Assembly: GCA_903919715.1 (NCBI GenBank)
Contig: CAIXJC010000003.1
Span: forward strand, 1 to 63,052
Length of the DNA stretch: 63,052 nucleotides
DNA from: an uncultured bacterium
GTDB lineage: Bacteria > Planctomycetota > Phycisphaerae > Phycisphaerales > SM1A02
Direction of reading: 5' to 3'
A program made the translations under genes and the position numbers. The notes below the pieces were generated by a model. The model was given only the letters and a program-made list of their open reading frames with translations, made no database searches and had not been told where the DNA came from. Position 1 is the stretch's first letter; each line of letters begins with the position of its first letter. This document shows positions 62,552 through 63,052 of this stretch, piece by piece.

Positions 62552-62683
62552 TGCAGTTTTCTTGCCGCCAACCCTATAGGTGCCAATGCGAAAATTCGAC
62601 AAATTCAGCCGTCTTGTTTGCAAGTATCACGACTTGTGACATAGTTGACGAGAACTCCTTTACAGATTGTACGTGAGGATTTT

Positions 62684-62727
62684 CGAAACAACTTTCCCGA
62701 CTCTCTCGAGTCAGGAAAGTTGTTTCG
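62684..62727. promoter_or_regulatory. 20-bp long hairpin before a secreted-protein gene
   Basis: The arms 62684-62703 and 62708-62727 pair over 20 positions with one C-A mismatch around the 4-nt loop TCTC. It lies in the gap of the divergent smpB and secreted-protein genes, just behind a TTGACG box (62645-62650), so it may form the 5' end of the secreted-protein mRNA. Its size and AT-rich stem recall the hairpin after rpsA. Confidence 0.5.
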
Positions 62728-62797
62728 TCGAATGCCTCTTTGAACGTGCCAGAAACATTTTCAGAATCCCCCACGCTAATTTGAAGGTCAATAAAAA

Positions 62798-63052
62798 ATG
62801 ATAACCCGCGCTTATGTTGGCATTCTTTTCGCAGCGACAACCTTGGTTTTCACTGTAGTGAACGGCGCCGCAGTACAAGCGCAAGGACCTGTGCAAGGGT
62901 CGGGTACTGCGAAACTGCCAACGCAAGTTATCGATGTTGCAACGGCGCGTGCGGATTTCTTCAATGCCAATCCAGGCGCTGACTTATTCGAACGAGGCAA
63001 TCGAATCACCCGTGTCTTCGGGCAAGCCTTTTCACATGGGAAGTCCCCAGAC
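62798..63052 (+). CDS. Secreted protein, 5' part (runs off the window)
   Basis: The visible 85 codons start MITRAYVGILFAATTLVFTVVNGAAVQAQ, a signal peptide with a likely cut after AQA, then a polar segment (PTQVIDVATARADFFNANPGADLFERGNRITRVFGQAFSHGKSP). The stretch may be a protease propeptide of the FTP kind, but this is weak. The frame is open to the window edge and has no stop. ATG 62798 is the first sensible start; TTGAAGG and an A-run lie just before it. The protein is divergent to smpB behind a long hairpin. Confidence 0.75.
   Translation, partial: MITRAYVGILFAATTLVFTVVNGAAVQAQGPVQGSGTAKLPTQVIDVATARADFFNANPGADLFERGNRITRVFGQAFSHGKSPD

Overview
The window looks like a chromosomal stretch from a free-living Planctomycetota bacterium, most likely of the class Phycisphaerae. 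That placement is an inference. It rests on a prepilin-type secreted protein of the planctomycete kind, a PEP-CTERM-like C-terminus of the form PGAIALLGLAGLIGRRRR, many secreted Ala/Pro- or Gly-rich proteins, a mid-to-high GC gene style with many GTG/TTG starts, and scattered housekeeping genes that sit in classical operons elsewhere. I see no prophage, insertion sequence, CRISPR array, tRNA or rRNA. Nearly all the sequence is coding, and many neighbours overlap by ATGA/GTGA junctions, so translational coupling is common. Layout: 0-6 kb has an 18-bp tandem repeat, rpsR (S18), a metallophosphoesterase, a coupled ygfZ / small membrane protein / HMG-CoA lyase operon, an M42 aminopeptidase and a coupled pair of a hypothetical gene and a double-CrcB fluoride channel. 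6-15 kb has metH, then a four-gene coupled envelope operon (S41 protease lipoprotein, LolA-like secreted protein, NatA/NatB-type ABC exporter) and a HIT protein. 15-19 kb has a candidate rod-shaped non-coding RNA, an MFS protein, rpsA (S1) and a hairpin-rich gap. 19-29 kb has a secreted protein with an AMMECR1-like domain, a poly-Gly secreted protein, an MFS protein, a GT-C glycosyltransferase, an orphan MacB-type permease and a sensor kinase. 29-34 kb has a zinc-ribbon protein, trmB, an alpha/beta hydrolase, rsfS, an S21 gene with an Arg-Thr-Gly repeat tail, a YacP-like NYN nuclease and pdxH. 33-45 kb has dnaE, a class IV aminotransferase, an ABC-F ATPase, an ECF sigma / RskA-type anti-sigma pair and a prepilin-like protein. 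44-52 kb has an EEP phosphatase, a CysQ-like phosphatase, dnaK behind a candidate sigma-54 promoter, an AAA+ ATPase / VWA pair and a PEP-CTERM-like protein. 52-63 kb has ptsI, an RNase E/G with disordered acidic and RG-rich ends, dxr, rseP, an SDR oxidoreductase, smpB and the start of a secreted protein that runs off the window. The genes serve mainly translation and RNA metabolism (S1, S18, S21, RsfS, TrmB, SmpB, RNase E), cofactor and isoprenoid metabolism (MetH, PdxH, Dxr, YgfZ) and envelope functions. The least explained parts are the ncRNA candidate at about 15.29-15.52 kb, the AAA+/VWA pair, the coupled S41/LolA-like/ABC operon, the fused CrcB with apparently inverted halves, the secreted AMMECR1-like protein, and a palindrome plus TTCCGTACAC element shared by two promoter regions.
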